A stretch of DNA of 56,791 nt, from positions 4,481 through 61,271 of the forward strand of contig JAADHU010000061.1 of assembly GCA_013151645.1 (NCBI GenBank), read 5' to 3'. The notes below the pieces were generated by a model that was not told the DNA's origin, searched no databases, and saw only the letters and a program-made list of their open reading frames with translations. Numbering within the stretch: position 1 is the stretch's first letter; each line of letters starts with the position of its first letter. A program made the translations under genes and the position numbers. Shown one piece after another: positions 26,740-37,309 of this stretch. The DNA comes from Gammaproteobacteria bacterium. Lineage in GTDB: Bacteria > Pseudomonadota > Gammaproteobacteria > Steroidobacterales > Woeseiaceae.

Positions 26740-27420
26740 TTACGGGCTGGCAACCAGCCGTCCAAGGTCTCGATAGTTCCTTCCCTGAATAGCAATTTCA
26801 TCGCCAATTTGCGGTGTTCCGCTGCTTGACAGCATTGCGGTGTAATCAACCGTCATACCACCAATCACTGCAACGCCGAACTTGGCATCCACCGAATCGA
26901 CGATCCCCCTAAGGTAATCAGGAAGGCCCGAATCTACTCCGGCCGGAGCCAACTTCATGATCTGCGTATCGATGAAACCACCGGTACCCCGATCAATCGC
27001 CCCGTAGATAGCAACGGTCATGCCCGCAGTCAGACCGTCGAATCCAGCACTGCTGTCAAAGACTGTTTGACCCATAACGGAGATGAAGTCATCACCGATA
27101 TAGTCGATTTGGCCTCGGGCTAGGAGATCAGACCCATTAATGCTCATCTGGTCGCTACCGTTGATGCTCATACGGTCACTGCCGTTGATGCTCATACGAT
27201 CACTGCCGTTGATGCTCATCCGGTCGCTGCCATTGATGCTCATCCGGTCGCTGCCGTTGATGCTCATACGGTCACTGCCGTTGATGCTCATACCATCGCT
27301 ACCATTGATGCTGGCACTGACAGCGGTGGTAATCGCCGCATTCGCGAAACTGCTCAGGACCGTCACCAGCCCAATTCCCGCAATCCCTACGACGCGTTTC
27401 ACTATCCCTCTATCGCTCAT
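26740..27420 (-). CDS. Exported octapeptide-repeat protein with DUF5666-like domains
   Basis: A 226-residue predicted secreted protein of unknown function. A signal peptide (VVGIAGIGLVTVLSSFANA) is followed by eight tandem octapeptides of the form SINGSD-x-M (x = G, then R five times, then Q, the last ending LL), at about residues 37-100. Two related beta-rich units follow, GQIDYIGDDFISVMGQTVF...AGMTVAIYGA and GIVDSVDAKFGVAVIGGMTV...IGDEIAIQG, resembling DUF5666/OB-like folds. The ATG at 27420 has GGAG seven bases upstream; an ATG four codons earlier is less likely. It lies 59 nt after a DUF6502 gene and is probably co-transcribed with it. The family assignment of the C-terminal part is by likeness only. 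Confidence 0.7.
   Translation of the reverse strand: MSDRGIVKRVVGIAGIGLVTVLSSFANAAITTAVSASINGSDGMSINGSDRMSINGSDRMSINGSDRMSINGSDRMSINGSDRMSINGSDQMSINGSDLLARGQIDYIGDDFISVMGQTVFDSSAGFDGLTAGMTVAIYGAIDRGTGGFIDTQIMKLAPAGVDSGLPDYLRGIVDSVDAKFGVAVIGGMTVDYTAMLSSSGTPQIGDEIAIQGRNYRDLGRLVASP
27121..27312 (-). repeat. Eight tandem 24-bp coding repeats
   Basis: Eight contiguous 24-bp units encode the SINGSDRM-type octapeptides. The units differ mainly at third codon positions and at the variable seventh residue, so the array is maintained in frame. There are no spacers. Such arrays can change copy number by slippage or recombination. Confidence 0.9.
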
Positions 27421-27438
27421 TTTTTTCTCCATCCGTTT

Positions 27439-27474
27439 ACTATCGAAAATGGCAGCCTTGCCGTACCCGATAGT
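27439..27474. promoter_or_regulatory. Inverted repeat between the DUF6502 gene and the repeat-protein gene
   Basis: ACTATCG (27439-27445) and CGATAGT (27468-27474) are perfect inverted 7-mers 22 nt apart in the 59-nt gap. They could be a processing hairpin or a regulator site giving the repeat protein separate control. No convincing promoter hexamers were found within the gap. Confidence 0.3.
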
Positions 27475-27479
27475 TCGCT

Positions 27480-28385
27480 CTATTTTTCTCGCTCCGACTC
27501 CTGCAGAGCAGCTACTTTGATCAGTCCTTCGTCGATTAATAGATTCTTAAACGACCTTTCTTCTCCTGGCGGGCTCAGGTAGTGGTAAATACCAAGGCCC
27601 GTTCGAACAGTCAGCTCACCTTGCTTCGTATTTGCCTTCGGTAAATTTGTCAACCAGTTATCAACTTCCTCAAGTAAGCTCTGGCATCGATCTCTCAAAT
27701 ACGCGTCAAACTTTGGCAAGTCTTGCTGCCGTATCCCGCGATCTGTAGTTACTTCCCTTTCAAATCGCCCTTTCCCAGGCGCTACTTTGGTCATGTTGAA
27801 ATCTATGGTATTAACGAAATTTCGAATAACACTTCCGGTTCTTTCGAAGTTATGAACACCCTTGGCCGCAGGTATATAGTCACGTCGCAAGACTCTGAAC
27901 CACCTACCATCGATTTCCTTAACCGCACCAACCCGAACAAGTTCGTCCAAAATTGAACGTGGCGACATATCACCGCTGTGTCTCTTAACCAATAGCGAAA
28001 ATGTCAATTCGTCCGGGTTTTCGGTTTCATATTGAAGCTCAAGCGGCATACCGTACGGCCCTGTGAAATCCGGATCTGTATGCCATCCAACTAACACACG
28101 ACCGAGTCGGTTATAGCTTGTCTTAAGTTCGTACCTCTCTTTCATTGCTTCGTCGATAACTCGCTTAACTTCTTTCCGAGTAAGTCCCGTCATAACAGCA
28201 ATTCTTGTTCGCGTTGCCCTGCGCTCGGCTACCTTGAAATCCTTAATAGCGACTTCTACATATATCGCCTTCGCTACCTCCGAGAATTCGGCAAACGATA
28301 CGCCTTGACGCAGTAGTATCCGCACCAACGGCCCCATGAGTACCCGAAATGCTGCAAGCAGCGTTTGTTTTACAGAATCTGACAT
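27480..28385 (-). CDS. DUF6502 family protein (copy 1)
   Basis: A 301-residue cytoplasmic protein of a family without known function. The N-terminal part (residues about 10-85: PLVRILLRQGVSFAEFSEVAKAIYVEVA, then RIAVMTGLTRKEVKRVIDE) reads as a helix-turn-helix-like DNA-binding region. The middle part (YNRLGRVLVGWHTDPDF, FSLLVKRHSGDMSPRSILDELVRVGAV) is shared with copy 2. The C-terminal region contains GLGIYHYLSPPG. No signal peptide is seen. A regulator role is an inference. Base composition looks more AT-rich than the flanking housekeeping genes. No Shine-Dalgarno precedes the ATG. The repeat-protein gene follows after 59 nt. Confidence 0.75.
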   Translation of the reverse strand: MSDSVKQTLLAAFRVLMGPLVRILLRQGVSFAEFSEVAKAIYVEVAIKDFKVAERRATRTRIAVMTGLTRKEVKRVIDEAMKERYELKTSYNRLGRVLVGWHTDPDFTGPYGMPLELQYETENPDELTFSLLVKRHSGDMSPRSILDELVRVGAVKEIDGRWFRVLRRDYIPAAKGVHNFERTGSVIRNFVNTIDFNMTKVAPGKGRFEREVTTDRGIRQQDLPKFDAYLRDRCQSLLEEVDNWLTNLPKANTKQGELTVRTGLGIYHYLSPPGEERSFKNLLIDEGLIKVAALQESEREK

Positions 28386-28938
28386 ATTTCAACATAATAG
28401 CCATAGGAGGGAATTTATTCCCGAATTATCTCACAGTCAACATTAAGTTAAGTGATTAATTGGGATATGGCTTATTAAATTCAACGGGTTTCGAGCAAAA
28501 CCTCGAAAACAAGCAACAAATCTGTCCGGAATGCTTGGAAATGTAGGCCTAAATCAATAGATTTTGCACTACTAGTAGGTCGTTTTTATCTGTCGAATCA
28601 GTCTGTTATGTTAATTAATTAAAGTAATTTATTACTTTTTTTGATCCACTCGAATATACAGATAAGAAATAGATTGGGTCTATGGTTCAGAAACGGAGCC
28701 TGAACGCCACCACAAATTTCAAATTGTTCACAAAGACTGGCTAGCGAACACGAGCGCAAGGATTTGCGCATTCTACCGAACTGGGGACTGAGGAATCCCG
28801 GCAATATTTTGGCTCACCACCAAAACTAGACTTAAACAGCAATGATAGTGAATTAGACAGCCCTGCATGTGGACGATCAAGATAACGGCGGTTAGTGAAT
28901 TGCGACACCGTCAAATAATTTATTCATAGTCTGCGAAT
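28386..28938. other. 553-nt AT-rich spacer between DUF6502 copies
   Basis: No credible gene is present. It contains the promoter of copy 1 at its left end, a 7-bp hairpin (TTTCGAG 28489-28495, CTCGAAA 28502-28508), the palindrome CTACTAGTAG (28569-28578) and a TTAATTAATTAA-like run near 28611-28621. A 61-codon minus-strand frame at 28619-28804 starts with TTG, lacks a ribosome-binding site and has no recognisable similarity. It may be a decayed gene. Confidence 0.5.
28412..28465 (-). promoter_or_regulatory. Predicted promoter and shared 16-nt box of DUF6502 copy 1
   Basis: On the minus strand TTGACT (28435-28440), 17 bp, then TAAATT (28412-28417) form a sigma-70-like promoter with a leader of about 20 nt. 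The inverted repeat GGGAAT/ATTCCC (28409-28422) overlaps the -10. Nine bp upstream of the -35 is the box AAGTGATTAATTGGGA (28450-28465, plus strand), matching 14 of 16 bases of the box before copy 2. Confidence 0.5.
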
Positions 28939-29754
28939 CTATGCTTCGTAGTAAAAGACGCCTAGACCTACGGAGGAGTTTTCGGATGAAGAGTTTTCTG
29001 AGTCTGCTGAATGCAATGTTTCATAGGCTACGAACAGATCATCAATCGATTCAGTGAGTTCCTCCAATCGGTCTCGACTTACTCGCCGAATTCTCGTTAG
29101 ATCTTCATTTCGAACAAAACCAGTCGAAACAGTACGCTGTATCCACAAATCTTCGTCTTTTTCAGATTCTGCGTTGTGGGCAATTGCGGTCGCGAGTGGG
29201 AAGATACCCCTTACCAATCCCGTGATTAGCTTGTCATGAGAATCTTTTGCCATCGCCCCACGGGTTAAAGGGCGAAGCAATCCGTTCGGCATTTCCTCAA
29301 TCGCACCAGTACGCTTCAATTCTGTTCGTAAGGCACCAGGTGGAATATCACCTGCCGAGCGTTTCACTAACAGCGTGAAAGAAGCTGAATCCGAATCAAA
29401 CGGCAAGTCTAGGGGGTATCCAGTTTCACTTAAGAAAGTCCTATCCGAGTGCCAATGATGTAACAGCTCTGCGAGAGGTGTCGACCTCGCCACCACAGCT
29501 TCTTCGCCGCCGGAGATCTTGTCTCGAATTCTCCTGATCTCTTTTCGAGTGAGCCCCGTCATTACCGCAACCCGAGATATATTCGTTGGCCGACCTCTGA
29601 GCCCGTATTCTTTCGTCGCCACATCAACAAATGCAGATTTCGAAATCTCGCTGAACTCGCGATATCCGATGCCGCTGCGCAACAGCATCTTAGCTATTGG
29701 TCTGAGCGCAACCAATAGTGCATTTAGAACTTGTCTTTGAACGGTTTCCTTCAT
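28939..29754 (-). CDS. DUF6502 family protein (copy 2)
   Basis: A 271-residue paralogue of the protein encoded at 27480-28385, aligned from end to end: LVALRPIAKMLLRSGIGYREFSEISKSAFVDVA, VAVMTGLTRKEIRRIRDK, LAELLHHWHSDRTFL, SFTLLVKRSAGDIPPGALRTELKRTGAIEE. The MTGLTRKE segment, identical in both, is the strongest helix-turn-helix-like candidate. The C-terminus is shorter, ends GLGVFYYEA and has a serine-rich, acidic insertion (SADSENSSSENSS). No function is known; a transcription-regulator role is inferred. The ATG is eight bases from a near-consensus -10, so the mRNA may be leaderless, and no ribosome-binding site is visible. Confidence 0.75.
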   Translation of the reverse strand: MKETVQRQVLNALLVALRPIAKMLLRSGIGYREFSEISKSAFVDVATKEYGLRGRPTNISRVAVMTGLTRKEIRRIRDKISGGEEAVVARSTPLAELLHHWHSDRTFLSETGYPLDLPFDSDSASFTLLVKRSAGDIPPGALRTELKRTGAIEEMPNGLLRPLTRGAMAKDSHDKLITGLVRGIFPLATAIAHNAESEKDEDLWIQRTVSTGFVRNEDLTRIRRVSRDRLEELTESIDDLFVAYETLHSADSENSSSENSSVGLGVFYYEA

Positions 29755-29762
29755 GGGCGCGG

Positions 29763-29826
29763 AATATATGTAGGTTGCTGATTTCGGTCAATAAAACTGA
29801 CTAATTGGGAAAATTGGACCAATTTT
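29763..29826 (-). promoter_or_regulatory. Near-consensus promoter, shared box and palindrome of DUF6502 copy 2
   Basis: On the minus strand TTGACC (29786-29791), 17 bp, then TATATT (29763-29768) is a strong sigma-70 match. The expected start of transcription falls at or within a few bases of the ATG at 29754, implying a leaderless message. Three bp upstream of the -35 is the box AACTGACTAATTGGGA (29795-29810), and overlapping its end is the perfect palindrome AAAATTGGACCAATTTT (29810-29826). Confidence 0.6.
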
Positions 29827-29927
29827 TCTCCTCATCTGGTCGATAATCAATATTCTTATCTGCATTGATTGCCTAACTATGGGTGTTGATTTCATTGAAA
29901 ATATCACCCCATATCATAATATTTTGG

Positions 29928-32610
<2,683 letters not shown>

Positions 32611-32634
32611 AACGATTTCCGCTTGATCCCCGTA

Positions 32635-35600
32635 TCAGCTTGCCGCCATGTGAACCGCTTCGTCGAGGTCGACGGAGACCAGTCGCGATACACCCGGCTC
32701 CTGCATCGTTACACCGGTTAACTGGCGAGCCATTTCCATGGTCACTTTATTGTGAGTGATGAACACAAACTGAACTTTTTCCGACATTTCCTTAACGATC
32801 GAACAGAATCGGGTGACATTCGCGTCATCAAGCGGTGCGTCCACCTCGTCAAGCAAGCAAAACGGTGCAGGATTCAGCTCGAAAATTGCGAACACCAATG
32901 CGACTGCTGTCAGTGCTTTCTCGCCGCCGGACAACAAATGAATGGTGCTATTGCGCTTACCCGGCGGCCGCGCCATGACGGTAACACCGGCCGACAACAA
33001 ATCGTCGCCGGTCAGTTCGAGATACGCGTGACCGCCGCCAAACAATTTCGGAAATAACACTTTGAAGCCGGCATTCACCTTGTCGAAGGTTTCGCGGAAT
33101 CGTGTTCGCGTTTCGCGATCAATTTTGCGAATTGCTCCGTCGAGTGTCGACAGCGCGTCTTCCAGATCCTTAAGCTGTGAGTCCAGGTATTCTTTGCGTT
33201 CAGACTGTTCTTTAAACTCATCGATCGCCGCGAGATTGATAGGTCCGAGCCGATCAATACGCGCACGAACTTTTTCGAGTTGTTCTTCCCAGTTTTCCGC
33301 TAAGGCATCCGGGCCCAGTCCCTCGAGAAGTTCGCCAAGTGCAAAATCGGTTTGACCCAGTTGTTCTGCGAATCCCTCACGACGCACGCGGATTTCCTGC
33401 AGGGCCATCTTCGCTTCACCGACCGCGGTACGCGCCTCTTCGACAGACTGATCGATCTGTACGCGGTCCTGATCCAGTACCCGAATCTGCTCCTCAACCG
33501 CTTCCACCAGCTTGCGCGCGGTCGCCAGTTCTGACTCGACTGTGACCCTCACATCGAGCTGTCGGGCAAGCTCTTCATTCTTTGCGTCCAGCGGTTCTTC
33601 ACTGGTTTCGAGTTGCTCGCGAATTTCCTTCTCGCGACGGCTGAAATGAGCCAGCTGCGACTCCATACGCTGCAGACTTTGTGCCGCGGAATCCTTGCTC
33701 GACCGCCGGCTCTCAAACTGAATGGCCATCTGTTGCGCCGATGCCCGGTCCTCGCTGGCCTGATCACGGACACGCTGCAATTCGGCACGCAATTCTTCGC
33801 GCTGTCCTTCAAGCGCCTTTCGCCGACCGGTGAGCCCGGCAAGACCGTCCATGGCTTGCTGGTAGAGCCGGCGCGATTCAGACGCCTGTTCTTCGGCCGC
33901 AAGTTTCTCTTTTTCGATCTCCCGGTTTTCCTCTGCAACCGCCGTTCTTCGGGCGTTCGCCTGGTCCAGCCGATAACGGGCGGAATCCAGGTTGGCTTTG
34001 GTCTCTGAATACTCACCAAGCAACGCCGTTGCATCACGCTGCAATATCTCGCGTCGTTCTTCGAGTTGCGACAAGCGACTGCGGCCATCGTGCAGCAGAT
34101 TTTTCGCGCTCTCACTGCGAACCCGCAACTCGCGGATCTCCGTCATGAGGCGTCGCAGGTCGTGTCCACGCCCCAAGACGCCCGCCTGCGGATCTTTGTC
34201 ACGTCGTACACGCAGCCAGCTCTGACTGATCCAGACACCCTCGGCCGTAATAACGGAGCCCGCCGAGCCAATCTGATCACGAACGGCCAGTGCCGATTCA
34301 AGTGAATCGGCGATCCGCACCGTCTGCAGTATTTCCATAATTGCAAGCGGCGCCTTGTTCACTTTCGCCGCCAGTGTGGAAGTGTTCGCTGCCGCCACGT
34401 CGTCGACACGGTTTTCAAGCAACGTGAGGTTGCCGGATTTTAACTGGCCGAGATTTTCCACCGCGCTGGCAACATCACTTACGCACACCGCTTGCAGATA
34501 ATCACCAAGTACCGTTTCAACGGCACGTTCCCATCCTTCTTCAACGTCGAGCGACTGGGCCACGCGCTCGTTGTCCGACATGCCAACCGACTCAAGCCAG
34601 CGTTGAATGCCTTCGTCGCTTTGCCCAAGTGCCGCTTTTTGTATGGCTTCAATCGAAGCATGTTTCGCCTCGGCGCTCTGCAACGTCGCCAGTCGCTCGT
34701 CCACGAGCCGCGTCAATTTGGCATCTTGTTCACGGAGCTTGCGAATTTTTTCTGCAATATCATGCAGTGCCCGTTCAAACTCATCCCTGGCCTGCCGCTT
34801 GCGTTGCTCCTCGCCAACCAGTTTTTCGTGTTTCGAACGAATCTCATCAGGATTGTCGTCGCGTTCCTCGTCACCGAGTTTCTTGTGGCGCTGCGCCAGG
34901 CTATTGATTCGCGATTCAAGCTGCTCGGTGCGCGTACTTTCCACGTTGCGAATTTGCTCCGCGTCGCTGAAACTCAGCGTGTAGTCATCCCACTGTGCCT
35001 GCCATTCCGCGAGTGCCTGTTCGGCTCGCTCCAGCGACTGCAGTGAATGACGTTCCGTCTCCTGCGCCTGCTGCAGACCGGGGACCAGTTCGCTCAACGA
35101 CAATTCGAGCTGTGCGATCTCGCTCTGGTCTTTATTGATGTGTTCCGCAATTTCACTGGCGCCCTGAATCGCCTGTTCCAGGTCATTTTGCTGCCGCTCT
35201 CGCAACTCGTGCGCGTGCTCAATTGATTGTTCAAGACGTGCGATCTCGGCACCGGCTTTGTAATAGCGAGCCTGAACCGCGTTAAAGGCATCTGATCGTT
35301 CCGTCTGATCGACTCTTGCACGCTCGGTTCCGGCTTCAACTTTGCGTTGTTCGGCGACAAACATTTCCAGCGACGTCTCTTTCTCGGCCAGGTCAGAATT
35401 CAGGTGGCTGGCATTCTCGTCCAGCGCCCGCAAGCGAAGCGCCAGGAGTTCAGCCGCGGTACGACGTTCCTTGTCTCTCATACGAGAGTAGCGTTCGGCC
35501 GTTTTAGCCTGTCGATCGAGATGCTTGATTTGTTTCTCGACTTCATCAAGGACGTCTTTCAGGCGATCGATATTTTCTTTGGTATGTTTGATTCGATTGG

Positions 35601-36141
35601 AAGTTTCGCGACGGCGCTCTTTGTACTTCGAAATACCGGCCGCCTCCTCCATGAATACGCGCATTTCTTCCGGCTTCGCTTCAATGAGGCGAGAGATCAT
35701 GCCTTGTTCAATAATGGAGTAGCTGCGCGGCCCGAGACCGGTGCCAAGAAAGATGCCGGTGATGTCCTTGCGGCGACACCGCGTGCCGTTTAGGTAGTAA
35801 GCCGAGATACCGTCGCGTGAAACTTCACGCCGAATCGCGATTTCCGAGTATTTCGCGTATTGGCCTTCGAGCGTGGTTTCTGAATTATCGAACAGCAGTT
35901 CCACCGATGCGGCTCCGATGGGTTTGCGTGAGCTGGAGCCATTGAAAATGACATCAGTGATCGAGTCGCCCCGAAGACGGCTCGCAGAACTCTCGCCCAT
36001 AACCCAGCGAACGGCATCGATAACGTTCGATTTGCCGCATCCATTTGGCCCAACAACGCCGACAAGATTGCTGGGAAAAGGAATACTGGTTGGGTCAACA
36101 AAAGATTTAAAGCCGGCGAGCTTGATCTTGCTTAATCGCAT
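32635..36141 (-). CDS. smc: Chromosome segregation protein SMC
   Basis: SMC is the ATPase of the Smc-ScpAB condensin. The 1168 residues show the Walker A motif GPNGCGKSNVIDAVRW, two long coiled coils (residues about 170-500 and 670-1000) around a hinge (about 515-640), the ABC signature LLSGGEKALTAVALVFAIF and the Walker B region CLLDEVDAPLDDANV. This gammaproteobacterium therefore uses Smc with ScpA and ScpB, encoded at 21.9-23.7 kb, rather than only MukBEF. The start ATG gives the canonical MRLSKIKLAGFKSF. Confidence 0.98.
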   Translation of the reverse strand: MRLSKIKLAGFKSFVDPTSIPFPSNLVGVVGPNGCGKSNVIDAVRWVMGESSASRLRGDSITDVIFNGSSSRKPIGAASVELLFDNSETTLEGQYAKYSEIAIRREVSRDGISAYYLNGTRCRRKDITGIFLGTGLGPRSYSIIEQGMISRLIEAKPEEMRVFMEEAAGISKYKERRRETSNRIKHTKENIDRLKDVLDEVEKQIKHLDRQAKTAERYSRMRDKERRTAAELLALRLRALDENASHLNSDLAEKETSLEMFVAEQRKVEAGTERARVDQTERSDAFNAVQARYYKAGAEIARLEQSIEHAHELRERQQNDLEQAIQGASEIAEHINKDQSEIAQLELSLSELVPGLQQAQETERHSLQSLERAEQALAEWQAQWDDYTLSFSDAEQIRNVESTRTEQLESRINSLAQRHKKLGDEERDDNPDEIRSKHEKLVGEEQRKRQARDEFERALHDIAEKIRKLREQDAKLTRLVDERLATLQSAEAKHASIEAIQKAALGQSDEGIQRWLESVGMSDNERVAQSLDVEEGWERAVETVLGDYLQAVCVSDVASAVENLGQLKSGNLTLLENRVDDVAAANTSTLAAKVNKAPLAIMEILQTVRIADSLESALAVRDQIGSAGSVITAEGVWISQSWLRVRRDKDPQAGVLGRGHDLRRLMTEIRELRVRSESAKNLLHDGRSRLSQLEERREILQRDATALLGEYSETKANLDSARYRLDQANARRTAVAEENREIEKEKLAAEEQASESRRLYQQAMDGLAGLTGRRKALEGQREELRAELQRVRDQASEDRASAQQMAIQFESRRSSKDSAAQSLQRMESQLAHFSRREKEIREQLETSEEPLDAKNEELARQLDVRVTVESELATARKLVEAVEEQIRVLDQDRVQIDQSVEEARTAVGEAKMALQEIRVRREGFAEQLGQTDFALGELLEGLGPDALAENWEEQLEKVRARIDRLGPINLAAIDEFKEQSERKEYLDSQLKDLEDALSTLDGAIRKIDRETRTRFRETFDKVNAGFKVLFPKLFGGGHAYLELTGDDLLSAGVTVMARPPGKRNSTIHLLSGGEKALTAVALVFAIFELNPAPFCLLDEVDAPLDDANVTRFCSIVKEMSEKVQFVFITHNKVTMEMARQLTGVTMQEPGVSRLVSVDLDEAVHMAAS

Positions 36142-36367
36142 TAGGTGGTTTTACGCCCATAGCCCGTCAATGGGCCGTAGTGTAATGTAATTCTGAGTAT
36201 AAAACGATTGTCGCTACAAAAAGACAGCCCTCCCCCGACCCCTGTCAGACGTTGGCCTGCGCCCCTTGAGCGCCCCCCGGACGAGGTGTGAAACCAGTCC
36301 GCCCGACCGCCGGGGCGTGACGGCCCGACAGGCGTAATATTCAGCAGAAAAAAGCTTGATTTATAGG

Positions 36368-36396
36368 CTTCCATGTCGAGTCAAGCCATGTATAAT
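36368..36396 (+). promoter_or_regulatory. Promoter of dksA
   Basis: TATAAT at 36391-36396 is a perfect -10; the -35 (CTTCCA, 36368-36373, 17 bp away) is weak. Transcription from about 36403 gives a 27-nt leader with AGGAG before the ATG at 36430 and excludes the upstream in-frame ATG at 36373. The spacer 36142-36367 holds nothing else recognised. Confidence 0.6.
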
Positions 36397-36429
36397 GCCG
36401 CCCTTTTCTCAGACCGGCAGGAGTCAGAA

Positions 36430-37230
36430 ATGCCCGCAAAGAAGACCGCGAGCAAGAAGCGAAACAAGGCCGTATCCCGCAAGCGAGTTACGCGCTCCAA
36501 AGCCGTGAGTAAAAAACGCAAAGTGAGCAAGAAAAAGGTAGCGGCGAAGAAAACATCGAAAAAGAAGGTGATTTCGCGGAAAAAGCCTGCGGCCAGGAAA
36601 GCGAGTAAGAAAAAGGCATCCCGCAAGAAGCCGGTCAAGAAGAAGGCCAGCAAGAAAAAAACACCCACCAGGAAAAAGGCGATCAAAAAGAAAGTGGTAG
36701 CAAAAAAAGCTCCAGCCAGGAAGGCTGTGACGAAAAAGGCGACGTCGACGAAGATTGTGGCGAAAAAAGCCAGCCGTAAGCGATCAGATGTCCTCAGCGG
36801 ACCCATTCACGGCATCGCACCGTACAAGGCACGGCGTGGCGAACAATATATGGGCAAAAAGCAGCTTGCTCACTTCAACGCTATCCTGTCCGCCTGGAAG
36901 AACGAACTCATGCACGAGGTGGACCGCACCGTTCATCACATGCAGGACGAAGCCGCCAATTTCCCCGACCCCAATGATCGTGCCACCCAGGAGTCGGAAT
37001 TCGGACTTGAATTGCGGACCCGTGACCGGGAACGCAAGCTGCTGCGCAAGATTACCTCGGCGCTGGCACGCATCGATGAAGGCACCTACGGGTACTGCGA
37101 AGAAACCGGTGAAGAAATCGGTCTCAAGCGACTCGAGGCGCGACCGGTTGCCACCCTCTGCGTCGAGGCACAGGAACGGCGAGAACAGGCCGAACGCCAG
37201 TTCCGCGACCGGGATGATCGCTACCGCTAG
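36430..37230 (+). CDS. dksA: DksA-type RNA polymerase-binding factor with lysine-rich N-terminal tail
   Basis: The C-terminal part (residues about 119-266) is DksA: YMGKKQLAHFNAILSAWKNEL, coiled-coil tip DPNDRATQESEFGLELR, and GYCEETGEEIGLKRLEARPVATLCVEAQERR. DksA enters the secondary channel of RNA polymerase and acts with ppGpp. The usual four zinc cysteines are reduced to two: positions corresponding to CxxC...CxxC read CxxT...CxxA, the pattern of zinc-independent DksA2-like proteins. The first 118 residues are a histone H1-like tail of KK/KKA/KKS repeats, which could bind DNA or RNA non-specifically. The start is fixed by AGGAG six bases upstream. gluQRS follows, as in many gammaproteobacteria. 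Confidence 0.88.
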   Translation: MPAKKTASKKRNKAVSRKRVTRSKAVSKKRKVSKKKVAAKKTSKKKVISRKKPAARKASKKKASRKKPVKKKASKKKTPTRKKAIKKKVVAKKAPARKAVTKKATSTKIVAKKASRKRSDVLSGPIHGIAPYKARRGEQYMGKKQLAHFNAILSAWKNELMHEVDRTVHHMQDEAANFPDPNDRATQESEFGLELRTRDRERKLLRKITSALARIDEGTYGYCEETGEEIGLKRLEARPVATLCVEAQERREQAERQFRDRDDRYR

Positions 37231-37309
37231 CACGCAGTCTCCATTGATCGGTAGCGCCGGGCTGTGCGCGAGGCGGCGCTGAGCGCGTTGCCGCGTCAGC
37301 GAACGAATC

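Noticed and set aside
27121-27312. Tandem 24-bp repeats considered as a CRISPR array
   Set aside because: Units are contiguous without spacers and stay in frame within a secreted protein; no cas genes are near.
28619-28804. A 61-codon minus-strand frame between the DUF6502 genes
   Set aside because: TTG start, no ribosome-binding site and no recognisable similarity.
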